Origin: DATJXG01 sp035500455
GTDB lineage: Bacteria; Acidobacteriota; Terriglobia; Terriglobales; Acidobacteriaceae
DNA length: 32,773 nucleotides
Reading direction: 5' to 3'
Assembly (NCBI GenBank): GCA_035500455.1
Contig: DATJXG010000317.1
Location: 1 to 32,773, forward strand
Part shown: piece after piece, positions 7,261 to 16,188 of the stretch
Layout: each line of letters begins with the position of its first letter
Numbering within the stretch: position 1 is the stretch's first letter
Notes under the pieces: model-generated
Seen by the model: only the letters and a program-made list of their open reading frames with translations
Told to the model about the DNA's origin: nothing
Database searches by the model: none
Made by a program: the position numbers and the translations under genes

Positions 7261-8633
7261 ATTTTCACCAGGGAACGCCCCTGCATGCTGGCCGGAATCT
7301 TGTGGCCCGCGAGATCGAGCAGAGTGGGGGCGATGTCCAGCAGCTTTGCGCCCTGGTATTCGCCGTGGAGCGTGAGATTGGGCGCGTTGAGAATGAACAT
7401 CCCGAACTGGGCATGATTGCAGGCGTCCGGGCCGGTGTCGTTCTCCTGCACGTGAACGGCTCCATGACCAACCGAACCGATCGACCTCCAGTAAAGCCCA
7501 CCGAAGTGAACGATCAAATCGGGAGCGATGTTGCGAACATTGCGGTAGATTTCGCCGGGCTTGAAAACCAGCGAGTGCATCGGCTGGCCCTTGTCGTCCT
7601 GCAGGTTTTCCAGTTTGGTCTTCATCTCGTTTTGGAAAGCCTCGTATCCGTCCTGCGGAATCACGCCCTGCGGTTCCCGCCCTTGAACGTTGAAGAAAAT
7701 TCTGGCGTAGTAGCCGCCTTCGCTCCACACCCGGGTTTTGCTCCAGTCAACGCTGAGTTTCTCGAAGGGCGTGACCTCAGTGGGCTGCTCATGCAGCACC
7801 AGCAAACCTTCGCGAATCAGCCACTCGTTAATGGCGAAGCCGCCGTCGAGCCGCTGCGCGCCGTGGTCTGAAACAAGGAGCACAATGGTGTCGCTGGCCA
7901 GGGACTCCAGCACCGCGCCGATCTGTTCGTCGAGCCAGCGATAGTACTCGGGGATTGCATCCTGATAAGGATTTCCCGGCTGAAATTGCACGTGCTTGGG
8001 GTCGAAGAAATTCCAGAAACCGTGGTGCATGCGGTCGAGCCCGATGTCCACAAAGTGGAAGTAATCCCAGGGCTGTTCCTTTACCAGCCAGCGCACCACC
8101 TGCCACTGCTTCCGGCTTACGGAAAAGATCTGCTCCTTCAACCAGTCTTTGCGATCGGTGCGGAAATTCCTGGCGTCGGTGGGATATTCGCCCACCATCT
8201 CGGTGAGCTTTGCCTTGAGCTGCGGCGGATAGGTGAAATTGTTCTTCACCGTGTCGGGCGTTAGAAAGCACCCGATGCTGATGCCATTCACGCGCCTGGG
8301 CGGGTAATTCGGCGGCACGCCCACGATGATCGACTTCTTGCCTTCGCGCTCGAGGTAGTCCCAAATCGCAGGCGCGGTAATGGAGGCCGAGTTCGCCACT
8401 CCCAGCTTGTCGTACGAATAGCCGGTGCGGTTGCGGAAGCCGTAGATGCCGAGCGAGCCCGGGTCCTGACTGGTGCACATGCACATCCAGGCGGGCACGG
8501 TAATCGGCGGAATTACGCTTTCCAGCCGCCCGTACACGCCCGATGCCATGAGGCGGCGAATGTTTTGCAGCTTGGGATCGCCAAAAATTACTTCGGGCGC
8601 GGCACAATCAAGTCCCAGAACGCAGATTTTCAT
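7257..8633 (-). CDS. Alkaline phosphatase superfamily phosphodiesterase-type enzyme (AP1)
   Basis: A 458-residue enzyme of the nucleotide pyrophosphatase/phosphodiesterase branch of the alkaline phosphatase superfamily, which cleaves phospho- or sulfo-esters with two metals and a Ser/Thr nucleophile. The first metal motif is VLGLDCA (D9), the nucleophile motif PPITVPAWM (probably T45), a middle ligand region is FVDIGLDRMHHGFW, and the second metal motif LLVSDHGA precedes a late His-containing GHGAVHVQ region. There is no signal peptide, so it may act in the cytoplasm. It follows AP2 by 91 bp on the same strand. The stop codon TAG comes from the palindrome at 7171-7260. The substrate is unknown; the neighbouring flippase suggests envelope glycan or lipid intermediates. 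Confidence 0.85.
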   Translation of the reverse strand: MKICVLGLDCAAPEVIFGDPKLQNIRRLMASGVYGRLESVIPPITVPAWMCMCTSQDPGSLGIYGFRNRTGYSYDKLGVANSASITAPAIWDYLEREGKKSIIVGVPPNYPPRRVNGISIGCFLTPDTVKNNFTYPPQLKAKLTEMVGEYPTDARNFRTDRKDWLKEQIFSVSRKQWQVVRWLVKEQPWDYFHFVDIGLDRMHHGFWNFFDPKHVQFQPGNPYQDAIPEYYRWLDEQIGAVLESLASDTIVLLVSDHGAQRLDGGFAINEWLIREGLLVLHEQPTEVTPFEKLSVDWSKTRVWSEGGYYARIFFNVQGREPQGVIPQDGYEAFQNEMKTKLENLQDDKGQPMHSLVFKPGEIYRNVRNIAPDLIVHFGGLYWRSIGSVGHGAVHVQENDTGPDACNHAQFGMFILNAPNLTLHGEYQGAKLLDIAPTLLDLAGHKIPASMQGRSLVKM

Positions 8634-8724
8634 CGTGGTGCGGTGAGCATCAGTGAGATGCTCGAATCATAACAGTGGATTGCGACTTTGGAGAACCGCA
8701 AGCCGCGCGGATGCGCGTGGGAAG

Positions 8725-10185
8725 TCAGTTCAGGGCCGCGTATTTCATCCTCAGCTCACGGATGGACGCGCTTAAGCGCAGGCCAGGGTCGGCGGCGGCG
8801 GTAGAGTCCGCAAGGTGAAGCTGCGCCTGCTCCAGCAAGCGGCGGCGCAGCGGCTTTTGCGCATCGAGAGGAAGTGAATGCAGTTCCCGCGGGTCAGCAG
8901 CCAGATCGAACGTCTCCTCGGTGCCGCGGCGAAAATCGAGCACCAGCTTGAAATTGGATTCGCGCAGCGCCAGCGTGCGCTCCGTGGGCGGGAGCTTGGT
9001 CCAAAAGGGATTTCTCCAGATGCACTCCGAAATTGCCGGCGATTTCCAGCTTTGCTCGTCGTCGAGCCTGGTCCAATGCGAGATGCCGCGAAAGGTTTCT
9101 GGCGCGGGCAAACCGGCGGCGTCGAGCAGCGTAGGCGCCAGGTGAACCAGGCTGAACGGCGTCTCCGCGCGCGCTGCCCTCACGCTGGGGCCGTGCAGCA
9201 CGAGCGGAACATGAATCAGTTCCTCGGTCAACTTGGGATAATGGGAGATGTTGCCGTGTTCGAGGAACTCCTCGCCATGATCCGCGGTAAATGCGAAGAC
9301 GCAGTTCTGCCAGGCGCCTGACTGGCGCAGGGCATCTACCAGGACCGCCATCTGAGCGTCCACCCAGCGAATTCCTGCGTCGTAGAGCAGCACCACCTCC
9401 TCGCGATGGCGCAACAGGCGGCGCTCCGAAAGCTCGGGCCACGCCCAGAACTCGTTCAAGAAGTGCGCTCGCGCGGGTGGGAACTGCGGCTGGCCCATCA
9501 TGGCCAGCGCTTCCGCCGGAGGCAGGTAGGGTCCATGAGGATCCATCAAGTGCAGCCACAAGAAGAACGGCTGGCGGCCGATGCTTCCCAGCCATTGCCG
9601 TGCCCGGTCCACGACCACGTTGGCTGCAGGGTATCGGCGTAGTTGATCGAAGCTTGCGGTTGTCCTGCCCGCGCCGCGCATATGATGGCGGAAGTTGAAC
9701 TCGTCGTAGATTCGGCGGGCGGGCCCGAAGCGCTGGCAGGTGGAACGCACCCGCTGGTTGAAGCGCGAGCGCCACGTCTCGTCTGCCGGGCGAGGCGGGC
9801 TGGTGGGCGCGAGTTGCTCCTTGAGATAGTCCTCAAACTCGTCGAAGCCGGAATCGTATCCGTAACGCCGCGAAAGGTAGGGGTTGCCGGCAAGGAAAGC
9901 GGCGGTCTTGTAGCCGGCGCCATTCAAAGCCAGGGGCAGGGTGCCTTCTCCCGGCGCCAGGCCGGCGACATCGCGCCCCAGGGCCAGCGGAAACCGCGAA
10001 GCCATGATGGCCGGGAAGGCATAATAGGTCGGCGCCCCGGCCGCAACTGCGTTACGAAACACCAGGCTTTCCTCTGCCAGAGAGTCGAGGAACGGCGTGG
10101 TAGGCCGGTCGTAACCGAGAAAGCCGCAATGATCGGCGCGCAGGCAGTCAACGGTGACCAACACGATAGACGGCGGCAGATTCAT
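8725..10185 (-). CDS. Sulfatase-fold enzyme of the alkaline phosphatase superfamily (AP2)
   Basis: A 486-residue sulfatase-fold protein. It begins SIVLVTVDCLRADHCGFLGY, the classical first metal site (D13, D18), and later has LHLMDPHGPY and FTADHGEEFLEHGN, the central and second metal sites. At the nucleophile position it has APTYYAFPA (T53) and not CxPxR, so formylglycine-dependent sulfatase activity is not expected; a phospho-ester hydrolase or transferase is more likely. No signal peptide is visible, so its location is uncertain. It lies 39 bp downstream of the small RHH-like gene, which is itself joined to the flippase gene, making a tight flippase-RHH-AP2 unit. Confidence 0.85.
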   Translation of the reverse strand: MNLPPSIVLVTVDCLRADHCGFLGYDRPTTPFLDSLAEESLVFRNAVAAGAPTYYAFPAIMASRFPLALGRDVAGLAPGEGTLPLALNGAGYKTAAFLAGNPYLSRRYGYDSGFDEFEDYLKEQLAPTSPPRPADETWRSRFNQRVRSTCQRFGPARRIYDEFNFRHHMRGAGRTTASFDQLRRYPAANVVVDRARQWLGSIGRQPFFLWLHLMDPHGPYLPPAEALAMMGQPQFPPARAHFLNEFWAWPELSERRLLRHREEVVLLYDAGIRWVDAQMAVLVDALRQSGAWQNCVFAFTADHGEEFLEHGNISHYPKLTEELIHVPLVLHGPSVRAARAETPFSLVHLAPTLLDAAGLPAPETFRGISHWTRLDDEQSWKSPAISECIWRNPFWTKLPPTERTLALRESNFKLVLDFRRGTEETFDLAADPRELHSLPLDAQKPLRRRLLEQAQLHLADSTAAADPGLRLSASIRELRMKYAALN

Positions 10186-10224
10186 CGATTCCAGGTTCCG
10201 AAGCTCACGGTTGAAACAACGAGC

Positions 10225-10425
10225 CTAAATGTAACCGAGGTCTCGGAGCTTCTCTTCGACGACGGCCTGTTCAGCTTCGTCCATGCGGTAGGCGTCGTCG
10301 CGCAGAAGTTCCTGCAGCACGAACGTGAGAAATTGCTCCAGGCTTCCGTAGTGAGCGGCAAAACGCTGCTCGGCCGCCCGGCAGAGTTCGGCAGGAAGCG
10401 GGACCTCTCGCGTGCCATCCGGCAT
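10225..10425 (-). CDS. Small RHH-like protein with C-terminal LGYI motif (copy 1)
   Basis: A 66-residue protein whose first half (EVPLPAELCRAAEQRFAAHY then GSLEQFLTFVLQELL) has the strand-helix-helix pattern of ribbon-helix-helix proteins. Its C-terminus is VVEEKLRDLGYI. A second small protein at 16189-16398 has the same plan and ends VVKKRLQGLGYIE. The ATG overlaps the flippase stop (TGATG), so it is translationally coupled to it. It was annotated as real because of this coupling, its paralogue and the same AP-gene context. DNA binding is plausible but unproven; no toxin gene adjoins, so an antitoxin role is not supported. Confidence 0.75.
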   Translation of the reverse strand: MPDGTREVPLPAELCRAAEQRFAAHYGSLEQFLTFVLQELLRDDAYRMDEAEQAVVEEKLRDLGYI

Positions 10426-12005
10426 CAGATGCTGGCCTCGGCTTTCGGCAAGATTGAAGTAATGCGCGACCAGATCGCACCCGCGATAATACGATCATCC
10501 GCGTCCAAACCGAACGCTAAAGCGATGCCGGCGAATACCAGATAGGCGGCGATCAATCCCAGGCCGGCAACCGCCCACTGCGGACGCAGCACAACCAGTT
10601 TGCGCAGGACCAGAAGCGTCGCGCAACTTCCACCCAAGGGCAACACCAGCCGCCACCACTGGCGATTGTAGGGAAACAGGCCCAGGCGGCGCCGCACTTC
10701 GATGAGAAACCACAAATTTGCCATGCCCAACGTGACGGCGGTCGCCACCGCTGCTCCGGTGATGCCCCAGCGCGGGACCAGCGCCAGCGACAACACAACC
10801 ATGGTGGCCGCGGTCGCCGCCTGAATCCAAACCAAACGTTTCTGCTGACCGGACATAAGAAGCAGGGTGCCGACGGAGCCGACTCCGCAGTTTATCAGTT
10901 GGCCCACCGTGCCGACGACCAGGATCGGCCAGCCCTTTTCGAAATCGGGACCAAAAATCCGCATCAATGGCTTAGCAAAGACGATCAGCACCGCCGCCAG
11001 TGGAACCGTGAGCCCGACAACCCATTTGGTGAGCGTCTGAAACATCCGGTTCAGCATTGCGAGTTGGCCGCGCGCGTAAAGGTCGGAGATGATGGGCGCG
11101 AAAATCTGATTGATCGACCGCAGCACGATCGGGACAAAAACCACAATCGCCCCGGCCACGGCATAGATGCCCAATTCCCGCGCGCTGAGGTAGTAACCGA
11201 TCACGACCCGGTCGGTGCCGCTCACGATAAATTCCAGAAAGCTTAACCCCAGCACCGCGGCGGAGAAGGAGATCACCTTCTTTTCCAGCGGAGGGAAAGA
11301 GACAGAAGGCCCGTGCTCCGGCTTGGGCGTCAGCCTCCAGACCAGCGCCGCCGAAAGCCCCAGCACCAGCACCGCACTGACAATCTGAGCAAAGATGTAA
11401 CCCCAGAGTCCCTTGCCCAGCGCCACCAGCAGAACGGTAACCGCGATCGCGGCCGGGGTTCCTACAAAGTTGATGATCACGGTGCGGCGCGCGACTTCTT
11501 GATAGCCGCCCAGTACCTGGCCGAGAAAGGTAGTGAACACCCCCAGCAGCATGATGACGGCGAACAGGCCTATGTAGGACCGCAGTTCCGGCGTGTGATA
11601 GAGCCGCACCGCTACCCACGGCCCCGCCAGAAGCATCACCGCCACAAGCACTATGTTCGCAGCCGCCAGCACCGCCATGCTGCGGACGAGGAATCCCCGC
11701 AACAGTCCCGCCTTGCCCGTCGCACTGTATTCGGCCACAAAGCGCAGCGCCGTGCGGTGCAGGCCGAGGACATTGAACACGCTCAGAAAGCCGACCAGCG
11801 TCATGCCCAGCGCGTAAATGCCCAGGGCTTTTGCCCCAAGCACACGCGCCAGATAGACCTTGAACAGGTAACCCGCTGCAGCGTTGAAGATTGTGCCGGC
11901 GAAAAAAACTCCCGAATGCCGCGACACTTTCCCCATGTGCTGCCGGAAGACCCCGCTTTGGTCGGGGGACTGCCCGAGTTCCGGCGTGGCCAGGGGAGGG
12001 TTCAT
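10425..12005 (-). CDS. Polysaccharide/lipid-linked oligosaccharide flippase (Wzx/MOP family)
   Basis: A 526-residue integral membrane protein of the MOP (multidrug/oligosaccharidyl-lipid/polysaccharide) exporter group that moves undecaprenyl-linked glycans across the inner membrane. About 12-14 hydrophobic segments are spread along its length after a ~30-residue polar N-terminus. The first segment SGVFFAGTIFNAAAGYLFKV followed by LARVLGAKALGIYALG is the family's opening pattern, where Arg/Gly-rich loops join TM1 and TM2. No glycosyltransferase or polymerase is in the window, so what it exports is unknown. It heads the minus-strand run of RHH, AP2, AP1, TPR and phosphoesterase genes, linking those enzymes to exported glycans. 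Confidence 0.9.
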   Translation of the reverse strand: MNPPLATPELGQSPDQSGVFRQHMGKVSRHSGVFFAGTIFNAAAGYLFKVYLARVLGAKALGIYALGMTLVGFLSVFNVLGLHRTALRFVAEYSATGKAGLLRGFLVRSMAVLAAANIVLVAVMLLAGPWVAVRLYHTPELRSYIGLFAVIMLLGVFTTFLGQVLGGYQEVARRTVIINFVGTPAAIAVTVLLVALGKGLWGYIFAQIVSAVLVLGLSAALVWRLTPKPEHGPSVSFPPLEKKVISFSAAVLGLSFLEFIVSGTDRVVIGYYLSARELGIYAVAGAIVVFVPIVLRSINQIFAPIISDLYARGQLAMLNRMFQTLTKWVVGLTVPLAAVLIVFAKPLMRIFGPDFEKGWPILVVGTVGQLINCGVGSVGTLLLMSGQQKRLVWIQAATAATMVVLSLALVPRWGITGAAVATAVTLGMANLWFLIEVRRRLGLFPYNRQWWRLVLPLGGSCATLLVLRKLVVLRPQWAVAGLGLIAAYLVFAGIALAFGLDADDRIIAGAIWSRITSILPKAEASI

Positions 12006-12131
12006 TGTCTTTTACGTCTCACATATAGCACAGGCCCATGACGATGGCGGGTAATCATAAGGCGGAGGTTGCGGGCCTTGGTGCGCGTCCCGATGATGAG
12101 TCGAGCCCGGAATAGTGTCCTGATTTGCCTG

Positions 12132-12238
12132 TTTTCACCACAGAGCCACAGAGAAATCTGGACCTGCAAGAACCGGAGTAAAGTGGCTTACTACGCAGTT
12201 GGTTTTCTCCGTGTCTCGCTGACTTCGTGGTGGAGAAC
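12132..12238. repeat. CACCAC...CACAGAG-type palindrome
   Basis: The left arm (12132-12158, with CACCACAGAG and CACAGAGAAA) and the right arm (12203-12238, with TTTCTCCGTGTCTC and CGTGGTGGAG) are imperfect inverted repeats around a ~45-bp centre. It sits in the 258-bp gap between AP3 and the flippase, both on the minus strand. The rest of this gap (12006-12131) should hold the flippase promoter; I see no clear -35/-10 pair. Confidence 0.6.
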
Positions 12239-12263
12239 CCCAGTTAAGACAAGCCTGAAGGTT

Positions 12264-13970
12264 TCACGGCTTGGCTGGCGTCGCCGCCTGGGTGCGCTCA
12301 CGTCGGGCTTCTTCGCTGCGGCCCAGGTGTTCGTAGGCCTGCGCCAGCAACTGGTGTGCGGCAGCCAGCTTGGGCAGCCGGTTGCAGGCGATCTCCAGAT
12401 GAACCGCGGCGGTCTTGAAGTCTCCCGTCTTGATCAGGCTCTCGCCCATGTAGTAGTGGGCCCAAGAGGCGTCCGGAAAGATTTCAATCGCGCGATGCAG
12501 GGAATGAACTGCCTTCGCATATTGCCCGCGGCGCAGGTTCGCCACTCCCACAATGTATTGCGCCAGGTAAACGCCCGGTTGTTTGGCTGCGACGGCTTCG
12601 GCTTCTGCCATGGCCTGATCCGCCATTCCCGCCCCGAGCTTTGCCAGGGCAGCCTGCAGCTTGTTGGCAGTGGCGATTGCATCCTTGGGATCGGTGCCGG
12701 TGGCCGCCGTCGAGCCGGACGATTGCTTCTGCAGTCCCACATATCCTAACGACGCCAGCTTCTGCATCTCGCTCGAAGTCAGCGCTGCGGGAACGTTTCC
12801 GCCGATGAAGTGACTGTCAAAAGCCTGCAACTGCCCAGCGATCGTGTCCAGAATTGTGTGAGAGGTGGCCGCCAGGTTGTGCGTTGCACCGGGATCGGCC
12901 GCCACATCATACAGTTCCGGCCTGGGTGCGCGAATATAGAGGTATTTGCCGGCACGCCACGACTCCAGGCCGCTCCATCCGAAAGCCTGCTCAGGAAAAT
13001 CGCTGCGCGAATATGCGGGCTGTTCAGCGCCTGCGCCCGACTGAGCAATGCGCAGCAAAGACTGCCCTTGCATCTCCGGCGGCGCCCCCGCGCCGGCAGC
13101 TTCCAGAATTGAGGGCGCTACATCTACCAGGCGCGCTTTGGCCGTAACCTGCTTCCTTGCCATTTGCCCAGCCGGCAATTTGAGAAGCAGGGGGACGTGA
13201 ATCGTTTCGTCATAGAGGAAGATTCCGTGGGCGTCTTCTCCGTGCGCTCCCAGGCTCTCACCGTGGTCGGCGGCCACCACGATGATCGCGTCCCGGTAGA
13301 GCTTTCGGGCGCGCAACGCGGTCAGCAATCTTCCGGCAGCCGTGTCTTCAGAATGCACGGCTGCGTCATACAGAGATCGGTGCGCGTTGGCGGCATCGTT
13401 CAAATGCACCCACAGGAAGAACGGCCACCGCGAATTGCTGGTCAGCCAGGCCACCGCCCGGGCAGCGACCTCGGCCCCGCCGCGCGCTTCCTGAGGATGA
13501 GCTTCTCCCGGCTCGACCTCGTGGAAGCCGGCATCGTACACATCGAATCCGCGATCGAAGCCCGGAGCCATGCCGTTCCTGGGATCGAGCGCAATCGAAC
13601 CCACGAATGCCGCAGTGCGGTATCCACGGGCATGGAGCAAGTCGGGCAGATAAGGCAGGCTGGAGGAAAGGGGCAAACCAAACTCGCTGACCTGCGCAGT
13701 CTGCGGATAAGTCCCGGTCAGAATCGTTGCGTGTGAAGCCACAGTGGAAGGCGATTGCGCATACGCATGCTCGAAAACCAGGCTCTCGCGCGCCAGTTGG
13801 TCAAGATTCGGTGTGATCTTCCCCTTGGCTCCCAGAAAACCCATGCGGTCGGCGCGAGCGGCATCGAGCGTAATGAGTATGATGTTGGGCTTGCTCGCGG
13901 CCTGGGCGGACGCTACCAGCGCGATGAGGCCCAGAGCAAGCCGCACCAGCCTTCGCATTTGCATTAACAT
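12264..13970 (-). CDS. Exported sulfatase-fold enzyme with C-terminal TPRs (AP3)
   Basis: A 568-residue protein with a signal peptide (MRRLVRLALGLIALVASAQA, cleaved after about residue 24), so it acts in the periplasm. The catalytic fold has IILITLDAARADRMG (D36, D41), FLWVHLND, and VAADHGESLGAHGE. The nucleophile region is SPSTVASHATILTG: T76 occupies the place of the sulfatase Cys and His replaces the Arg of CxPSR, so a formylglycine sulfatase is unlikely. After a linker with the segment MQKLASLGYV (near residue 410), TPR units fill about residues 450-560. The gene is divergent from AP4, with only 70 bp between starts. The TPRs may dock a partner; the substrate is unknown. Confidence 0.85.
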   Translation of the reverse strand: MLMQMRRLVRLALGLIALVASAQAASKPNIILITLDAARADRMGFLGAKGKITPNLDQLARESLVFEHAYAQSPSTVASHATILTGTYPQTAQVSEFGLPLSSSLPYLPDLLHARGYRTAAFVGSIALDPRNGMAPGFDRGFDVYDAGFHEVEPGEAHPQEARGGAEVAARAVAWLTSNSRWPFFLWVHLNDAANAHRSLYDAAVHSEDTAAGRLLTALRARKLYRDAIIVVAADHGESLGAHGEDAHGIFLYDETIHVPLLLKLPAGQMARKQVTAKARLVDVAPSILEAAGAGAPPEMQGQSLLRIAQSGAGAEQPAYSRSDFPEQAFGWSGLESWRAGKYLYIRAPRPELYDVAADPGATHNLAATSHTILDTIAGQLQAFDSHFIGGNVPAALTSSEMQKLASLGYVGLQKQSSGSTAATGTDPKDAIATANKLQAALAKLGAGMADQAMAEAEAVAAKQPGVYLAQYIVGVANLRRGQYAKAVHSLHRAIEIFPDASWAHYYMGESLIKTGDFKTAAVHLEIACNRLPKLAAAHQLLAQAYEHLGRSEEARRERTQAATPAKP

Positions 13971-14040
13971 GAGAGCAGTCTACTGCCAGCCATCACACTG
14001 GAGAAAGCCAGGAGGCACCCTGAAGGCAATTGCCCGCCGG

Positions 14041-16086
14041 ATGTTTGTGTTGCCGCTGCTCGCCCTGATTGCGTTCACCTTGTCGTGCGGCAAGTCGCCG
14101 GCAAATTGGGATGGGCGGCAAAAGCTCATCATCCTCGGCATCGACGGCATGGATCCCCAGTTGCTCAAGCAGTTCATGGCCGAAGGCAAGATGCCGAATT
14201 TCTCCACCCTGGCCCGGCACGGTTCGTTCCTTCCCCTTACCACCAGCATTCCCCCGCAGAGCCCGGTGGCGTGGTCGAATTTCATTACCGGGATGAACGC
14301 CGGCGGCCACGGCATCTTCGATTTCATCCACCGCGATCCCAAGACCATGGATCTTTATTTCTCCGCCTCGCGCGTGGAACCGCCGAAGCACGCCATCCAT
14401 CTCGGCAGCTGGGTCATCCCGCTCGGCGGCGGCACGGCCGAGCAACTGCGCCAGGGCAAAGCCTTTTGGCAGATTCTCGACGAGCACGGAATTCCCAACT
14501 CCGTCTTTCGCATTCCCTCGAACTTTCCGCCCGCCCCCGCCAAGGGCAAAACCCTCTCCGGCATGGGCACGCCCGATCTCCGCGGCACCTACGGAACGTT
14601 CACTTACTACACCGACGATCCTCTGGCCGCCCCCGGCCCGGTCGAAGGCGGCCAGATCGTCCCCGTGCAGGTAAATAACTGGCAGGTAAAGGCGCAGTTG
14701 ATCGGCCCGGACAACGCCTTTCGCAGGGGCTCGCCGCCCGCGACCGAGCCGTTCACGGTTTCAATCGATCCCACCGCAGCGGCGGCCAGCGTCGAGTTGC
14801 AGGACCGCGAACTCGTCCTTCGCGAGGGCGAATGGAGCGGCTTTGTTCCCGTGGAATTCGATCTGGTGCCGTGGTTCGCCAGTGTGAAGGGCATGTGCCG
14901 CTTCTATCTGAAGCAGGCGCATCCGCGCTTCCAGCTTTATGTTTCGCCCATGAACATCGACCCGGAAAACCCGGCGCTGCCCATCTCAACTCCGTCCACG
15001 TACTCGCGCGACCTGGCCGAGGAAGCCGGCGAGTTCTACACCCAGGGGATTTCGGAAGACACCAAGGCCCGTTCCGACGCCGTGCTCGACGACAAGGAAT
15101 TCCTCGAGCAGTCGAGGACCGTTCTGGCCGAGCACCGCAAAATCTTCGACGCCGAGTTCCCCAAGTTTCACGCCGGTGTGTTCTTCTTTTATTTTTCCAG
15201 CCTCGACCTCAACTCGCATATGTTCTGGCGCCTGATGGACCCCGCCCATCCCGGCTATGACGCTTCGCTGGCAGCCCAGTACGGGTCGGCGATCCCGTGG
15301 TTCTACCAGCAGATCGACCAGGTGTTGGGCCAGGTTTTGCCCACGCTGGACGAGCACACCACGCTGCTCGTGGTCTCCGATCACGGTTTCGCGCCCTATT
15401 ACCGCTCGTTCAATCTGAACACTTGGCTGCTGCAGAACGGCTACATCAAACTGAAACCCGGCGTCATCGAAGATGAATCCGCGCCGTTCGCCGGCGTGGA
15501 CTGGCAGCATACCCGCGCCTACGGCCTGGGGCTGAACGGTCTTTACCTGAACCTGAAAGGCCGCGAGCCGGAAGGAATTGTGCAGGCGGGCGCGGAGGCC
15601 GATGCGCTGCTGGCAGAGCTTCGTCAGAAGTTGCTCGAGATCCGCGACTCGCAGCTAAGCCCCGCGCAAAGCAAAACGCTGATCGACTCAGAAATGAACC
15701 TGCCCGACCGGGTCTCCGATCCGGCCGGGCACGGCATGCCCGTAATCACCCGCATCGATTTGGCCAGCGAGGCCTACCAGGGCCCGCATGCCCACGACGG
15801 CCCCGATGCCCTGATCGGCTATAACCGCGGCTATCGCTCGGGGTGGAGGACCATCCTCGGCGGCTTCCCTCCGGACATTCTCGAAGACAACCTGAATCCC
15901 TGGAGCGGCGACCACTGTATGGACTACACCCTGGTGCCGGGCGTTCTGCTCAGCAACCGCCATGTCCAAGCCCGGGCCCCTGCGCTTACCGACATCGCGC
16001 CCACCATCCTCGCCGAGTTTGGAATCGCCAAATCAAAAGGTATGATTGGACAATCGGTCTTCGAACCCGAAAGAGCAAGGAATTAG
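14041..16086 (+). CDS. Lipoprotein alkaline phosphatase superfamily enzyme (AP4)
   Basis: A ~681-residue enzyme of the phosphodiesterase/nucleotide-pyrophosphatase type. It begins with a hydrophobic segment ending FTLSC, a lipobox with Cys at residue 16 from the ATG, so it is probably lipid-anchored in the envelope. Metal and nucleophile motifs are ILGIDGMD (D35), PPQSPVAWS (S74), LDLNSHMFW, LLVVSDHGF and the late WSGDHCMDY. It is a clear paralogue of AP5 at 17211, sharing SPVAWS, LNTWLLQNGY/LNAWLHQNGY and GDHC. An in-frame CTG at 14020-14022, 5 bases after GGAGG, would add LKAIARR and give the signal peptide its basic start. The track upstream of 14020 is antisense to AP3. Confidence 0.87.
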   Translation: MFVLPLLALIAFTLSCGKSPANWDGRQKLIILGIDGMDPQLLKQFMAEGKMPNFSTLARHGSFLPLTTSIPPQSPVAWSNFITGMNAGGHGIFDFIHRDPKTMDLYFSASRVEPPKHAIHLGSWVIPLGGGTAEQLRQGKAFWQILDEHGIPNSVFRIPSNFPPAPAKGKTLSGMGTPDLRGTYGTFTYYTDDPLAAPGPVEGGQIVPVQVNNWQVKAQLIGPDNAFRRGSPPATEPFTVSIDPTAAAASVELQDRELVLREGEWSGFVPVEFDLVPWFASVKGMCRFYLKQAHPRFQLYVSPMNIDPENPALPISTPSTYSRDLAEEAGEFYTQGISEDTKARSDAVLDDKEFLEQSRTVLAEHRKIFDAEFPKFHAGVFFFYFSSLDLNSHMFWRLMDPAHPGYDASLAAQYGSAIPWFYQQIDQVLGQVLPTLDEHTTLLVVSDHGFAPYYRSFNLNTWLLQNGYIKLKPGVIEDESAPFAGVDWQHTRAYGLGLNGLYLNLKGREPEGIVQAGAEADALLAELRQKLLEIRDSQLSPAQSKTLIDSEMNLPDRVSDPAGHGMPVITRIDLASEAYQGPHAHDGPDALIGYNRGYRSGWRTILGGFPPDILEDNLNPWSGDHCMDYTLVPGVLLSNRHVQARAPALTDIAPTILAEFGIAKSKGMIGQSVFEPERARN

Positions 16087-16103
16087 AGGACCGGTCAACT
16101 CAG

Positions 16104-16150
16104 CGAACTCGGCGGCAGTTGCTCCGCGTTCTCTGCGTTTTAAGATTTTG
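16104..16150. repeat. Single arm of the CTCTGCG/TTTAAGATTTTG repeat
   Basis: This 47-bp stretch matches one arm of the palindrome at 329-450: ACTCGGCGGCAGT, then CTCCGCG, CTCTGCG and TTTTAAGATTTTG. No inverted partner is seen nearby. It fills the gap between AP4 and the small RHH-like gene. Confidence 0.65.
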
Positions 16151-16188
16151 GGTTTGGCTGCAGTACCCCAGGGACCAAGGAGGAATCC

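Noticed and set aside
10225..10425. Antitoxin of a toxin-antitoxin pair
   Set aside because: The flippase and AP2 adjoin it; no RelE, PIN or similar toxin is nearby, and the paralogue also lacks one.
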